A DNA stretch of 21,594 nt from an uncultured Flavobacteriaceae bacterium (GTDB lineage Bacteria > Bacteroidota > Bacteroidia > Flavobacteriales > Flavobacteriaceae). Below the pieces are notes generated by a model that was not told where the DNA came from, ran no database searches, and was given only the letters and a program-made list of their open reading frames with translations. Where the stretch lies: assembly GCA_947311815.1 (NCBI GenBank), contig CAMZMA010000129.1, forward strand, positions 1 to 21,594, in the 5' to 3' direction. The position numbers were made by a program, and so were the translations under genes. Every line of letters starts with the position of its first letter. Position 1 is the first letter of the stretch. This document shows, in pieces, positions 8,388 to 15,805 of this stretch.

Positions 8388-8410
8388 AAACCACTATAAA
8401 AAGTAGTTAA
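8388..8410. repeat. imperfect short hairpin in the alaS/M23 divergent promoter region
   Basis: AACCACT and AGTAGTT flank ATAAAA and pair at six of seven positions, with A-runs and T-runs on both sides. In flavobacteria such AAAACCACT...AGTGGTTTT shapes usually sit at transcript ends, yet here it lies between two divergent genes. It could equally be a remnant or a regulatory hairpin. The pairing is imperfect and support is weak. Confidence 0.25.
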
Positions 8411-8421
8411 AAAACATTTTG

Positions 8422-8429
8422 TAAATTTG
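8422..8429 (+). promoter_or_regulatory. candidate -7 promoter element for the M23-merR operon
   Basis: TAAATTTG is a full match to the Bacteroidota TAnnTTTG element, placed about 70 nt before the ATG at 8498. It overlaps the alternative GTG at 8429, which argues that this GTG is not the real start of the peptidase. No TTG at the usual -33 spacing was found. Confidence 0.5.
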
Positions 8430-8497
8430 TGAGTTTTCAAAAAAGAAATGCTTTTAAAGAAAATCATAAAAAACACAAAAATAGTACATTTAGTTTT

Positions 8498-9466
8498 ATG
8501 GCAAAAGTAAAATATTATTATGATGCAGACACCTTATCTTATAGAAAGATTAAGGTAGATAAGAAATCGATATATAAAAGAGCCGTTTTTGGTTTACTAG
8601 CGGTTTTATTGATTGCTTTTTTCGGATTTATTGGTTTTAGTCAGTTTTTAATGACACCTAATGAACGTGCTCAAAAACGTGAATTAGATAATTTAAAACT
8701 CCACTATGAGTTGTTAAGCAAACGGATGGAAGAAAGCGCTCAAGTATTAGCGCAATTACAAGAAAGAGACAATAATATTTACAGGACGTACTTCGAAGCA
8801 AATCCAATTCCTGATGAACAACGAAAAGCAGGTTTTGGTGGTGTAAATAGGTATAAAAATTTAGAAGGATTTGACAATTCTTCGATGATAAAAAGCGTGA
8901 CGAAAGATATTGATATTTTATCGAAACAATTGGTTGTGCAATCTAAATCATTAGATGAAATTGTAAAATTAGCAAGAGAAAAAGAAAAAATGTTGGCAGC
9001 TATTCCTGCTATTTTACCAGTTAAGAAAGAACAAATGACTCGAATGGCATCTGGGTACAAAATGCGTTTTCATCCTATTTTAAAAATTATGAAGTTTCAT
9101 AAAGGGATGGATTTTACCGCGCCCGTTGGTACGCCTATTTATGCAGCAGGTAGCGGAAAAGTGATACGTGCTCAAAGAAGTCCTACTTTTGGCAATGTGG
9201 TGTATATAGATCATGGTTATGGCTACAAGACTATTTACGCTCATATGAGTAAGTTAAAAGCTAGAAAAGGGCAAAAAGTAAAAAGAGGCGATTTAATAGG
9301 GTATGTTGGTAACACGGGGCGTTCTGTGGCAGCACATTTGCATTACGAGGTGCATAAAAATGATAGACCTGTTAACCCGATGTTTTTTTATTATGGAGAT
9401 TTAACACCAGAAGAATTTCTTAAAATGCAAAAAGCTTCTGAAGAAAAAGGGCAATCTTTCGATTAA
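8498..9466 (+). CDS. M23-family (LytM-type) membrane-anchored peptidase
   Basis: Probable cell-wall endopeptidase, or a degenerate-envelope regulator of the LytM/M23 group, anchored in the inner membrane with its catalytic domain in the periplasm. From the ATG at 8498 it has 322 residues. It has a basic N terminus (AKVKYYYDADTLSYRK) and one membrane helix at about 28-50. A coiled-coil-prone region runs from 55 to 170. The M23 domain (about 185-300) has the zinc ligands H201 and D205 (HKGMD), H249 (AHMSKL) and H280-x-H282 (HLHYEVH), so the active site looks complete. An upstream GTG at 8429 would add 23 residues, but it overlaps a promoter element and the extension does not resemble the family, so I reject it. 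It is followed after 2 nt by the merR gene. Confidence 0.93.
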   Translation: MAKVKYYYDADTLSYRKIKVDKKSIYKRAVFGLLAVLLIAFFGFIGFSQFLMTPNERAQKRELDNLKLHYELLSKRMEESAQVLAQLQERDNNIYRTYFEANPIPDEQRKAGFGGVNRYKNLEGFDNSSMIKSVTKDIDILSKQLVVQSKSLDEIVKLAREKEKMLAAIPAILPVKKEQMTRMASGYKMRFHPILKIMKFHKGMDFTAPVGTPIYAAGSGKVIRAQRSPTFGNVVYIDHGYGYKTIYAHMSKLKARKGQKVKRGDLIGYVGNTGRSVAAHLHYEVHKNDRPVNPMFFYYGDLTPEEFLKMQKASEEKGQSFD

Positions 9467-9468
9467 AT

Positions 9469-9798
9469 ATGTTTGTAGATTTACCACCAAAAAGATACTA
9501 TAAAATTGGCGAAGTTGCCAAAGCCTTTTCTGTAAATAATTCCTTAATTCGTTTTTGGGAAAAAGAGTTTGATATCATCAAACCTAAAAAAAACGCCAAA
9601 GGAAACCGCTTATTTACTCAAGAAGATGTTGCTAATTTTAAACTGATTTTCAATTTGGTAAAAGAGAGAGGTTTTACTTTAGAAGGGGCAAAACAAAAAT
9701 TGAAGAAAAATCCTAAAAAAATCATTAAAAATCACGAAATTATTAGTAGATTGGAAGCTGTAAAATTTGAATTACAGAACATTAAAAACCAACTCTAA
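9469..9798 (+). CDS. MerR-family transcriptional regulator
   Basis: DNA-binding protein of 109 residues. The N-terminal winged helix-turn-helix has YKIGEVAKAF at 11-20, then SLIRFWEKEF, and NRLFTQEDV at 46-54. A short helical segment (LVKERGFTLEGAKQKL) follows, and the C-terminal coil is probably a dimerisation helix. No metal- or ligand-binding domain is present and there are no cysteines, so the inducer cannot be guessed. The ATG lies 2 nt after the M23 stop, so the two genes are co-transcribed. The acyl-CoA dehydrogenase gene starts only 12 nt downstream. I cannot tell from this window whether it controls the downstream fatty-acid genes. Confidence 0.93.
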   Translation: MFVDLPPKRYYKIGEVAKAFSVNNSLIRFWEKEFDIIKPKKNAKGNRLFTQEDVANFKLIFNLVKERGFTLEGAKQKLKKNPKKIIKNHEIISRLEAVKFELQNIKNQL

Positions 9799-9810
9799 AA
9801 ACTAGAACAA

Positions 9811-11628
9811 ATGCCAAAAAAGTATATAGACCTAGACACTTTAAAATATATACTTTATGATATTCACAATTTAGAAGATTTACTCACCGCAGAACGATTT
9901 CAAGACCACGATATTCAATCCTTAGATATGTTTATCAATTCGGTAAAAGAATTGTCTGACCGAGAGTTGTATCCGTATCTTCAAGAAATGGATGCACATC
10001 CTGCCTATCATAAAGACGAAAGTGTTATTGTACACAAACAAGTACAAACCATGATGCAACAAGGTGGCGAAATGGGCTTAATTTCAGGAACATTTAATTA
10101 TGAAAATGGCGGATTGCAAATTCCGTTTTTAGCACATACAGCAGCTACTTATATTCTAGATGCCGCCAACAATCATTTACCAGGATATATGGGCTTAACT
10201 CAAGGAGCAGCGGAGTTAATCATCGAATTTGCTTCACAAGAATTGAATGATAGGTATGTACCTAAAATGATTGCTGGAACTTGGGGAGGCACCATGTGTT
10301 TAACCGAGCCTCAAGCAGGTAGTTCATTGTCTGATATTGTAACCAAAGCAATACCAAGTAATGACGGTTATTACAATATAACAGGTCAAAAAATATTTAT
10401 TTCTGGTGGCGATTACCAATATGCCGAAAATATTGTGCATTTGGTATTGGCAAGAGTAGAAGGAGCTCCCAAGGGAACAAAAGGGATTTCTTTGTTTGTA
10501 GTGCCTAAAAAACGAATAAACGAAGACGGAACTTTATCAACAAATGATGTTACTACGGTTGCCGATTTTCAAAAAATGGGACAGCGAGGATATTGTACCA
10601 CACATTTAGGTTTTGGCGATAAAAATAACGACTGTAAAGGTTGGTTAGTTGGCGAAGAAAACAAAGGATTGAAATACATGTTTTTAATGATGAACGCCGC
10701 AAGAATTGGTGTGGGTAGAGGTGCTGCTGCTATTGCCATGGCAGCGTACAGAACATCGTTACAATATGCGAATGAGCGTCCACAAGGAAGGAAATTAACT
10801 AGTTCTGGAAAGAAAAATGTAGATGAGAAGCAAACGTTAATTATAGAACATCCAGATGTAAGAAGAATGTTGTTGTTGCAAAAATCGATTGTAGAAGGGT
10901 CGATGAGTTTGGTGTTTTTAGCTGCAAAATATTACGACATTATTCAATCAACAACAGATGAGAAAGAAAAAGAAAAATATAATTTATTGCTAGAAATGAT
11001 TATCCCGATGGTAAAAACATATCCATCAGAAGCAGGTGCTGTAGCTGTAAATAACGGCGTACAAGTTTTGGGAGGATATGGTTTCTGTACCGATTTTATA
11101 TTGCAACAATACTATAGAGATATCAGAATTTTTTCTTTGTACGAAGGTACAACAGGTATTCAGTCTCAAGATTTATTGGGCAGAAAAGTGCCTATGGAAA
11201 ACGGAAAAGGGTTGGAGTTGTTAGCATCCGAAATAATGAAAACAATAGCGGCAGCATCTAAACACACATCGTTGCAAAAGTATGCAGCCATTTTAGGAGA
11301 AAAATTACAATTATCGCAAAAAGTAGTACGTCATTTATTACCTTTTGCTCAAAAAGGAAATTTTGAGCGTTATTTGGCAGATGCTAATTTATTTATGGAG
11401 TTTTTAAGTATTGTTACCATCGGATGGTTGTGGTTAGAAATGGCATTAGATAGTGCAAATCAGCTACAAAATCAGCAAAAAAAATACGATGATAAATTCT
11501 ATGAAAGTAAAATTCATACTTTAAAATTTTATTTTGCGTATGAAATTCCTAAAACCACTTCGTTAGCAATATCACTTTTAAATGATGAAGAAACCACGAT
11601 TAAAAAAACCACAGAATATATTTACTAA
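9811..11628 (+). CDS. long-form acyl-CoA dehydrogenase (DmdC/FadE-like, with C-terminal extension)
   Basis: FAD-dependent enzyme that introduces a trans-2 double bond in an acyl-CoA thioester. The 605 residues are much longer than classical 380-400-residue ACADs and fit the subfamily with an extra N-terminal helix region and a C-terminal helical domain, which includes 3-methylmercaptopropionyl-CoA dehydrogenases. Visible marks are CLTEPQAGSSL (163-173), GQKIFISGG (192-200), ARIGVGRGAAA (297-307) and YRDIRIFSLYEGTTGIQ (435-451), with E445 as the catalytic base. It has no signal peptide. It overlaps the next SDR gene by 1 nt (TAATG) and lies 12 nt after merR. As the only ACAD here with a standard catalytic Glu, it probably makes the ordinary enoyl-CoA step. 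Chain-length preference cannot be read. Confidence 0.92.
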   Translation: MPKKYIDLDTLKYILYDIHNLEDLLTAERFQDHDIQSLDMFINSVKELSDRELYPYLQEMDAHPAYHKDESVIVHKQVQTMMQQGGEMGLISGTFNYENGGLQIPFLAHTAATYILDAANNHLPGYMGLTQGAAELIIEFASQELNDRYVPKMIAGTWGGTMCLTEPQAGSSLSDIVTKAIPSNDGYYNITGQKIFISGGDYQYAENIVHLVLARVEGAPKGTKGISLFVVPKKRINEDGTLSTNDVTTVADFQKMGQRGYCTTHLGFGDKNNDCKGWLVGEENKGLKYMFLMMNAARIGVGRGAAAIAMAAYRTSLQYANERPQGRKLTSSGKKNVDEKQTLIIEHPDVRRMLLLQKSIVEGSMSLVFLAAKYYDIIQSTTDEKEKEKYNLLLEMIIPMVKTYPSEAGAVAVNNGVQVLGGYGFCTDFILQQYYRDIRIFSLYEGTTGIQSQDLLGRKVPMENGKGLELLASEIMKTIAAASKHTSLQKYAAILGEKLQLSQKVVRHLLPFAQKGNFERYLADANLFMEFLSIVTIGWLWLEMALDSANQLQNQQKKYDDKFYESKIHTLKFYFAYEIPKTTSLAISLLNDEETTIKKTTEYIY

Positions 11629-12407
11629 TGACACACATTTCGCAACAATTTAATTTAGAAGGCAAAGTAGCTATTATAACAGGTTCAAGCAAAGGAATCG
11701 GAAAAGCAATTGCCAAAGGATTTGCGCAAAACGGAGCAAGCGTAGTGATTAGTAGTAGAAATCAAGAAGCGTGTGACGCCGTAGTAAAAGAGTTTGCTGA
11801 TGAAGGATTGAAAGCTGTCGGAATTGCGTGTCATGTTGCCAATGATACTCATAGAAAAGCATTGGTCGCAAAAACGATTGAAGCTTTTGGACGAATAGAT
11901 ATTTTGGTAAATAATGCGGCTATAAACCCTACTTTTTGCCCTTTAGAAGAGGTTGATGATATGGCGGTTTTTGATAAAATTATGGATGTAAATGTAAAAG
12001 CACCTTGGCGATTAGCCAATTTAGTATTGCCACATTTTCAAAAAAACAACAACGGTAGCGTTATAAATATTGCTTCGGTAGAAGCTTTAACACCAGGTTT
12101 CGGACTAGGTTTATACAGTACTAGTAAAGCGGCAATTTTAATGTTGTCTAAAAATCAAGCCAAAGAATGGGGGCGATTTGGTGTGCGTTCAAACGCAATT
12201 TGCCCAGGGTTGATAAAAACCAAATTTAGTGCTGCCTTATGGCAAAACGAAAAGATTTTAGGGAAGATAGAAAAAACAATTCCGAGTGGTCGTATGGGAA
12301 ATCCAGAAGAAATGGTAGGTTTAGCCTGTTTGTTAGCTTCGGATGCAGGGTCTTATATGACAGGAGGTACCTATACCGCAGATGGCGGATATTTAATTTC
12401 TGGATAA
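11628..12407 (+). CDS. short-chain dehydrogenase/reductase, DHRS4/FabG-like, NADP(H)-type
   Basis: Classical SDR of 259 residues. The Rossmann glycine motif TGSSKGIG is at 18-25, NNA at 95-97, and the catalytic tetrad is N122, S150, Y163 and K167 (YSTSK). K22 in the glycine motif plus R44 after the second beta strand (ISSRN) suggest NADP(H) preference. The C terminus (TGGTYTADGGYLISG) is standard. Its start overlaps the stop of the upstream acyl-CoA dehydrogenase, implying translational coupling. It is probably a 3-oxo- or 4-oxoacyl-CoA reductase in the same pathway; the P. putida LvaD reaction (4-oxo to 4-hydroxyacyl-CoA) is one candidate. SDR sequence alone does not set the substrate. Confidence 0.9.
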   Translation: MTHISQQFNLEGKVAIITGSSKGIGKAIAKGFAQNGASVVISSRNQEACDAVVKEFADEGLKAVGIACHVANDTHRKALVAKTIEAFGRIDILVNNAAINPTFCPLEEVDDMAVFDKIMDVNVKAPWRLANLVLPHFQKNNNGSVINIASVEALTPGFGLGLYSTSKAAILMLSKNQAKEWGRFGVRSNAICPGLIKTKFSAALWQNEKILGKIEKTIPSGRMGNPEEMVGLACLLASDAGSYMTGGTYTADGGYLISG

Positions 12408-12419
12408 AAAAACAAAAAA

Positions 12420-13634
12420 ATGAATTTCGAATACTCAGAAAAATCAATACAACTTCAAAAAAAACTCAATGCTTTTTTTGAAGAACACATCTATCCGATA
12501 GAAGCAGCATTTCATAAATTTCAACAAAACCCAGAAAATATTTGGAAACGGAATCCAATAATCGAAGAGTTAAAAATGAAAGCTCAAAAAGCAGGTTTAT
12601 GGAATTTGTTTTTACCCAAAAATTATGGCGATTTAAGTCCAGGTTTAACCAATTTAGAGTACGCGCCTTTGGCAGAAATAATGGGTAGAAAAATTTGGTT
12701 TACTGAAGTGTTTAATTGTAGTGCACCCGATACAGGTAACATGGAAGTATTGGCAAAATACGGAAGTACATCTCAACAAAAAAAATGGTTAACACCTTTA
12801 ATGAAAGGAGAAATTCGTTCGGCTTTTTTAATGACCGAACCCGATGTAGCCTCATCGGATGCTACAAATATAGAAACTTCGATTGTTTTAGAGGGCGATG
12901 AATATGTGATTAACGGACGAAAATGGTGGTCGTCAGGTGCGATGGATCCACATTGTAAAGTGGCTATTGTAATGGGAAAAACCAATCCAGAAGCACACAG
13001 GCATCAGCAACAAAGCATGATTTTAGTGCCGATGAACACAAAAGGGGTTACTGTGGTAAGACCATTATCGGTTTTTGGTTATTTTGATTCGCCCGAAGGG
13101 CACGCAGAAGTATTGTTAGAAAATGTGCGTGTGCCTAAAGAAAACCTTATTTTAGGAGAAGGCAGAGGTTTTGAAATTGCTCAAGGAAGATTAGGACCAG
13201 GAAGAATACATCATTGTATGCGATCAATAGGAATGGCGCAAGTAGCTTTAGAGTTGATGTCACAACGATGTACCGAAAGAACCGTATTTGGTAGAGCATT
13301 TAAAGATTATAGTAGCATTCGGCAAGAGATTGCAAAATCTGCTTGCGAGATAGAACAAGCACGTTTGTTAACACTTTCGGCTGCTGATAAAATGGATAAA
13401 AAAGGCAATAAAGAAGCCAAAGACCTTATTGCGATGATAAAAATTGTAGCCCCCAATATGGCATTACAAGTCATTGATAGGGCGATGCAAATTTTAGGAG
13501 GAAAAGGTGTAAGTCAAGATACACCTTTAGCACATTTTTATGCGATGGGAAGAATGTTACGACTTGCTGACGGGCCAGATGAAGTACATATGTATCAATT
13601 AGGAAAAAGTTGTATTAAACAATATAGCAAATAA
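12420..13634 (+). CDS. ACAD10/11-type acyl-CoA dehydrogenase (LvaC-like)
   Basis: Flavoenzyme of 404 residues with the acyl-CoA dehydrogenase fold. Landmarks are FLMTEPDVASSDATN (136-150), YVINGRKWWSSG (162-173), GRIHHCMR (261-268), RTVFGRAF (287-294) and GGKGVSQDTPLA (360-371). The C-terminal motif reads RLADGPDEVH (381-390), placing D384 where typical ACADs have the catalytic Glu of YEGTxxIQ. This is the signature of the ACAD10/ACAD11 branch. Members studied in that branch (animal ACAD10/11 and P. putida LvaC) act on 4-phosphoryloxyacyl-CoA. In animals the kinase part is fused; here a separate APH-type kinase gene follows at 13994. It starts 12 nt after the SDR stop. I infer the same chemistry here. 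Confidence 0.9.
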   Translation: MNFEYSEKSIQLQKKLNAFFEEHIYPIEAAFHKFQQNPENIWKRNPIIEELKMKAQKAGLWNLFLPKNYGDLSPGLTNLEYAPLAEIMGRKIWFTEVFNCSAPDTGNMEVLAKYGSTSQQKKWLTPLMKGEIRSAFLMTEPDVASSDATNIETSIVLEGDEYVINGRKWWSSGAMDPHCKVAIVMGKTNPEAHRHQQQSMILVPMNTKGVTVVRPLSVFGYFDSPEGHAEVLLENVRVPKENLILGEGRGFEIAQGRLGPGRIHHCMRSIGMAQVALELMSQRCTERTVFGRAFKDYSSIRQEIAKSACEIEQARLLTLSAADKMDKKGNKEAKDLIAMIKIVAPNMALQVIDRAMQILGGKGVSQDTPLAHFYAMGRMLRLADGPDEVHMYQLGKSCIKQYSK

Positions 13635-13658
13635 ACGATATTTTTTAAATTGATGAGT

Positions 13659-13686
13659 ATCACATTGTCTGTTTGAGTGATTTTTT
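13659..13686 (+). terminator. weak candidate terminator after the second acyl-CoA dehydrogenase
   Basis: ATCAC (13659-13663) pairs with GTGAT (13677-13681) across a 13-nt loop, and a run of six T follows directly. It lies 25 nt past the stop codon at 13634. The stem is only 5 bp, so it is a weak call. Confidence 0.25.
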
Positions 13687-13779
13687 GATAAAAAAACTGT
13701 ATCGAGAACTCATTAAAACCGTAAAATTAAAATTAGTAGATAGCACATGTTTTTTGAATTACGAATGTTAATGGCAATG

Positions 13780-13805
13780 TTAGGTCTAGCGGAGTCGAGA
13801 CCTAA
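13780..13805. repeat. degenerate REP-like hairpin, copy 3 (intergenic)
   Basis: TTAGGTCT (13780-13787) and AGACCTAA (13798-13805) are perfect complements around a 10-nt loop. The internal block AGCGGAGTCGAGA matches the tilS repeat block AGCGCAGTCGAGA at 12 of 13 positions. The outer stem bases differ from the tilS copies but remain paired, which suggests a structure-conserving relative of the same element. Confidence 0.65.
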
Positions 13806-13835
13806 TTTGAACATCAGTAGTTTTCGATTCTTCTC

Positions 13836-13853
13836 ACACAAATATGTTTGTGT
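13836..13853. repeat. 7-bp perfect hairpin upstream of the kinase gene
   Basis: ACACAAA (13836-13842) and TTTGTGT (13847-13853) enclose the loop TATG, with TTTTAA after it. It may be a short terminator-like stem. The segment 13843-13850 reads TATGTTTG, a match to the -7 element TAnnTTTG on the plus strand, so a promoter reading is also possible, about 144 nt before the kinase ATG. Confidence 0.4.
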
Positions 13854-13945
13854 TTTAACTTTATAAAAACGAACTGATTTAGTGTTTTTTCAAGTTCACT
13901 ACTAATCTCTGTCGTAAAAAATATTCGAATTAAATTATTTTTATT

Positions 13946-13966
13946 AAAACGAAAAACGAAAAACGA
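13946..13966. repeat. three tandem copies of the heptamer AAAACGA
   Basis: Three exact 7-bp units lie end to end, 27 nt before the kinase ATG at 13994. The unit length matches that of the larger heptamer array at 16923-16985, although the unit sequence differs. Confidence 0.7.
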
Positions 13967-13993
13967 ACCAACAACCAAGAATAAAATACTAAA

Positions 13994-15049
13994 ATGTCCC
14001 ATCAACAAGTAAGAAAAGGAGAAGAATTATCTGAAGAGAAATTAAAAGAATTTTTACAAAAGAACGATTTAATTCAATCGCTAAAAAGTGAGTTACAGAT
14101 TACACAATTTACCCACGGATATTCTAATCTTACCTATTTATTACAGGTAGAAAATAAAGAATATGTTCTTAGAAAACCACCTATCGGAGCCATAAAACGA
14201 GGGCATGATATGGGGCGAGAATTTAAAGTTCAAAGCGCATTACAATCTTTTGGAAAAGTACCAAAAATGTATGCTTTTTCGGATGATGAACGCATTTTAG
14301 GAAGCTCTTTTTATCTTATGGAAAAGGTAGAAGGCATTATTTTAAATTACAAAGAAGCTAAAAAGAGAGAGATTTCATCAGAAGGATATCAAAAAATAGC
14401 CAATGCGTGGTTAAACACCTTTGTAGCGTTACATCATGTAGATTATACATCGGTTGGGTTGTCTGATTTAGGGAAGCCCGAAGGATACGTAGAAAGACAA
14501 GTAACCAATTGGAGCAAACAATATGTAAAAGCCAAAACCGAAGAGATTGATGCTGCTAAAAAAGTAATGAAATGGTTGGCAATACATCAACCAAAAGAAT
14601 ATGATATTTGTTTGATTCATAATGATTATAAATACGATAATATTGTGTTTAAAGATGATTCTTGGCAAACAGTAAACGCTATTTTAGATTGGGAAATGGC
14701 AACATTGGGAGATCCGTTAATGGATGTAGGAACATCATTAGGATATTGGACTTTAGCTACCGATCATGAGTTTTTTAAAAAAGGAATTCCGTCGCCAACC
14801 ATGTTTGAAGGAAACCCAACTAGAAGCGAAATTGCCGAAATGTATGCACAAAAATCAGGAAAGGAAGTCCGTAATTTGGTGTTTTATTACGCCTTCGGTT
14901 TGTTTAAAATTGCTGTTATTGCTCAACAAATATATTACAGATATCAAAAAGGATTGACTACAGATCCTCGATTTGCAAATTTAAACAAAGCATCAGAAGT
15001 ATGTTGTCAGTTAGCATTAAAAGCGATACAAACCAATAAAATAGATTAA
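13994..15049 (+). CDS. APH-family phosphotransferase (ACAD10/11 kinase-domain / LvaA-like)
   Basis: Kinase of the aminoglycoside phosphotransferase (APH/choline kinase) superfamily, 351 residues, cytoplasmic. The nucleotide-binding loop is THGYSNLTYLL (40-50), with YVLRKPP (57-63) following. The catalytic loop is IHNDYKYDNIVF (208-219), with D211 as the catalytic Asp and N216 as a metal ligand. LDWEMATLGDPLMD (231-244) supplies the DFG-equivalent D232. The VLRxPP and DWEMATLGDPL motifs are those of the subfamily fused to ACAD in animal ACAD10/11 and stand-alone in LvaA, not of antibiotic-resistance kinases. The likely reaction is ATP-dependent phosphorylation of the 4-hydroxyl of a 4-hydroxyacyl-CoA. 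The SDR ATG follows its stop with no gap. P. putida LvaA needs the small partner LvaB, for which I see no gene here. Confidence 0.9.
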   Translation: MSHQQVRKGEELSEEKLKEFLQKNDLIQSLKSELQITQFTHGYSNLTYLLQVENKEYVLRKPPIGAIKRGHDMGREFKVQSALQSFGKVPKMYAFSDDERILGSSFYLMEKVEGIILNYKEAKKREISSEGYQKIANAWLNTFVALHHVDYTSVGLSDLGKPEGYVERQVTNWSKQYVKAKTEEIDAAKKVMKWLAIHQPKEYDICLIHNDYKYDNIVFKDDSWQTVNAILDWEMATLGDPLMDVGTSLGYWTLATDHEFFKKGIPSPTMFEGNPTRSEIAEMYAQKSGKEVRNLVFYYAFGLFKIAVIAQQIYYRYQKGLTTDPRFANLNKASEVCCQLALKAIQTNKID

Positions 15050-15805
15050 ATGAACGTAAAAAACAAAGTAGTAATTGTAACAGGCGCAGGTTCTGGAATA
15101 GGAAAAGCCACCGCAAAACATTTTGCACATCACAAAGCGAATGTGGTTGTTTCTGATATTAATTTAAAAGCTGCTGAATTGGTGGTAGATGAAATTTTAT
15201 CCGCAGGAAATACAGCAATCGCACTACAAACTGATGTTACTAATTTTGATGAAGTACAACGTTTAATTGATGCAACCGTAAAACAATTTGGGCAATTAGA
15301 TGTAATGGTAAACAATGCAGGAATCGGTCCTAGAAAATTACTAAAAACCGCAGAACACACCTTACACGACTGGGATACCGTAATTGCCGTAAACCAAACA
15401 GGTGTTTTTTATTGCATGAAATTGGCGTTACAACAAATGCAGCAACAAGGTTTCGGAAACATTGTAAATGTAGCTTCGTTAGCGGGTTTAAAAGCATCGT
15501 TAAATAATTTATCATACAGCGCTAGTAAATTTGCAGTAGTTGGTATGACCAAATCTGCTGCTTTAGAATATGCTCGGAAAAACATCAGAATAAATGCTGT
15601 TTGCCCAGGCTATACACATTCGGCTTTGTTAGATCAATTATTATCAGCAAAACCAGAAATGGATGCCATGTTAAAAAGTATCATTCCAATGAATCGTTAC
15701 GGAGAAGCATCAGAAATTGCCGAAGCTATTGTATGGTTAGCTTCTGACAGCACACAATTTATCACAGGACAAACCATTACTATTGATGGAGGTACATCGC
15801 TTTAA
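15050..15805 (+). CDS. short-chain dehydrogenase/reductase, NAD(H)-type
   Basis: Classical SDR of 251 residues. TGAGSGIG is at 11-18, NNAG at 88-91, and the tetrad is N115, S143, Y156 and K160 (YSASK). D36 at the end of the second beta strand (VVVSDIN) points to NAD(H) preference, in contrast to the SDR at 11628. The C terminus (TGQTITIDGGTSL) is standard. It begins directly after the kinase stop codon, so the two are probably translated together. An NAD-linked SDR in such a cluster would fit oxidation of the 3-hydroxyacyl-CoA produced by the kinase/ACAD pair, or interconversion of 4-oxo- and 4-hydroxyacyl-CoA. The choice between these is inference. Confidence 0.9.
   Translation: MNVKNKVVIVTGAGSGIGKATAKHFAHHKANVVVSDINLKAAELVVDEILSAGNTAIALQTDVTNFDEVQRLIDATVKQFGQLDVMVNNAGIGPRKLLKTAEHTLHDWDTVIAVNQTGVFYCMKLALQQMQQQGFGNIVNVASLAGLKASLNNLSYSASKFAVVGMTKSAALEYARKNIRINAVCPGYTHSALLDQLLSAKPEMDAMLKSIIPMNRYGEASEIAEAIVWLASDSTQFITGQTITIDGGTSL

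Larger units (their letters stand above)
13635..13993. other. 359-bp non-coding gap with small repeats
   Basis: No convincing gene: the only frame of any size is a low-complexity minus-strand one rejected below. The gap holds a weak stem followed by TTTTTT (13659-13686, ATCAC/GTGAT), a degenerate REP-like hairpin (13780-13805), a 7-bp perfect hairpin containing a TATGTTTG -7-like element (13836-13853), and three tandem copies of AAAACGA (13946-13966). It splits the dehydrogenase genes from the kinase gene, so the kinase-SDR pair may have its own promoter. Confidence 0.6.

Noticed and set aside
8429..8497. Upstream GTG start for the M23 peptidase
   Set aside because: It overlaps a TAAATTTG promoter element, adds 23 basic non-conserved residues, and the ATG at 8498 gives the family's normal N terminus.
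13814..14008. 64-residue minus-strand frame spanning the gap before the kinase gene
   Set aside because: It is low-complexity (Phe/Lys/Ile), overlaps the kinase start, and covers hairpins and tandem repeats. It resembles no protein family I know.
13994..15049. Aminoglycoside resistance kinase
   Set aside because: The motifs VLRxPP and DWEMATLGDP and the ACAD/SDR neighbours place it with the ACAD10/11 kinase domain rather than resistance enzymes.
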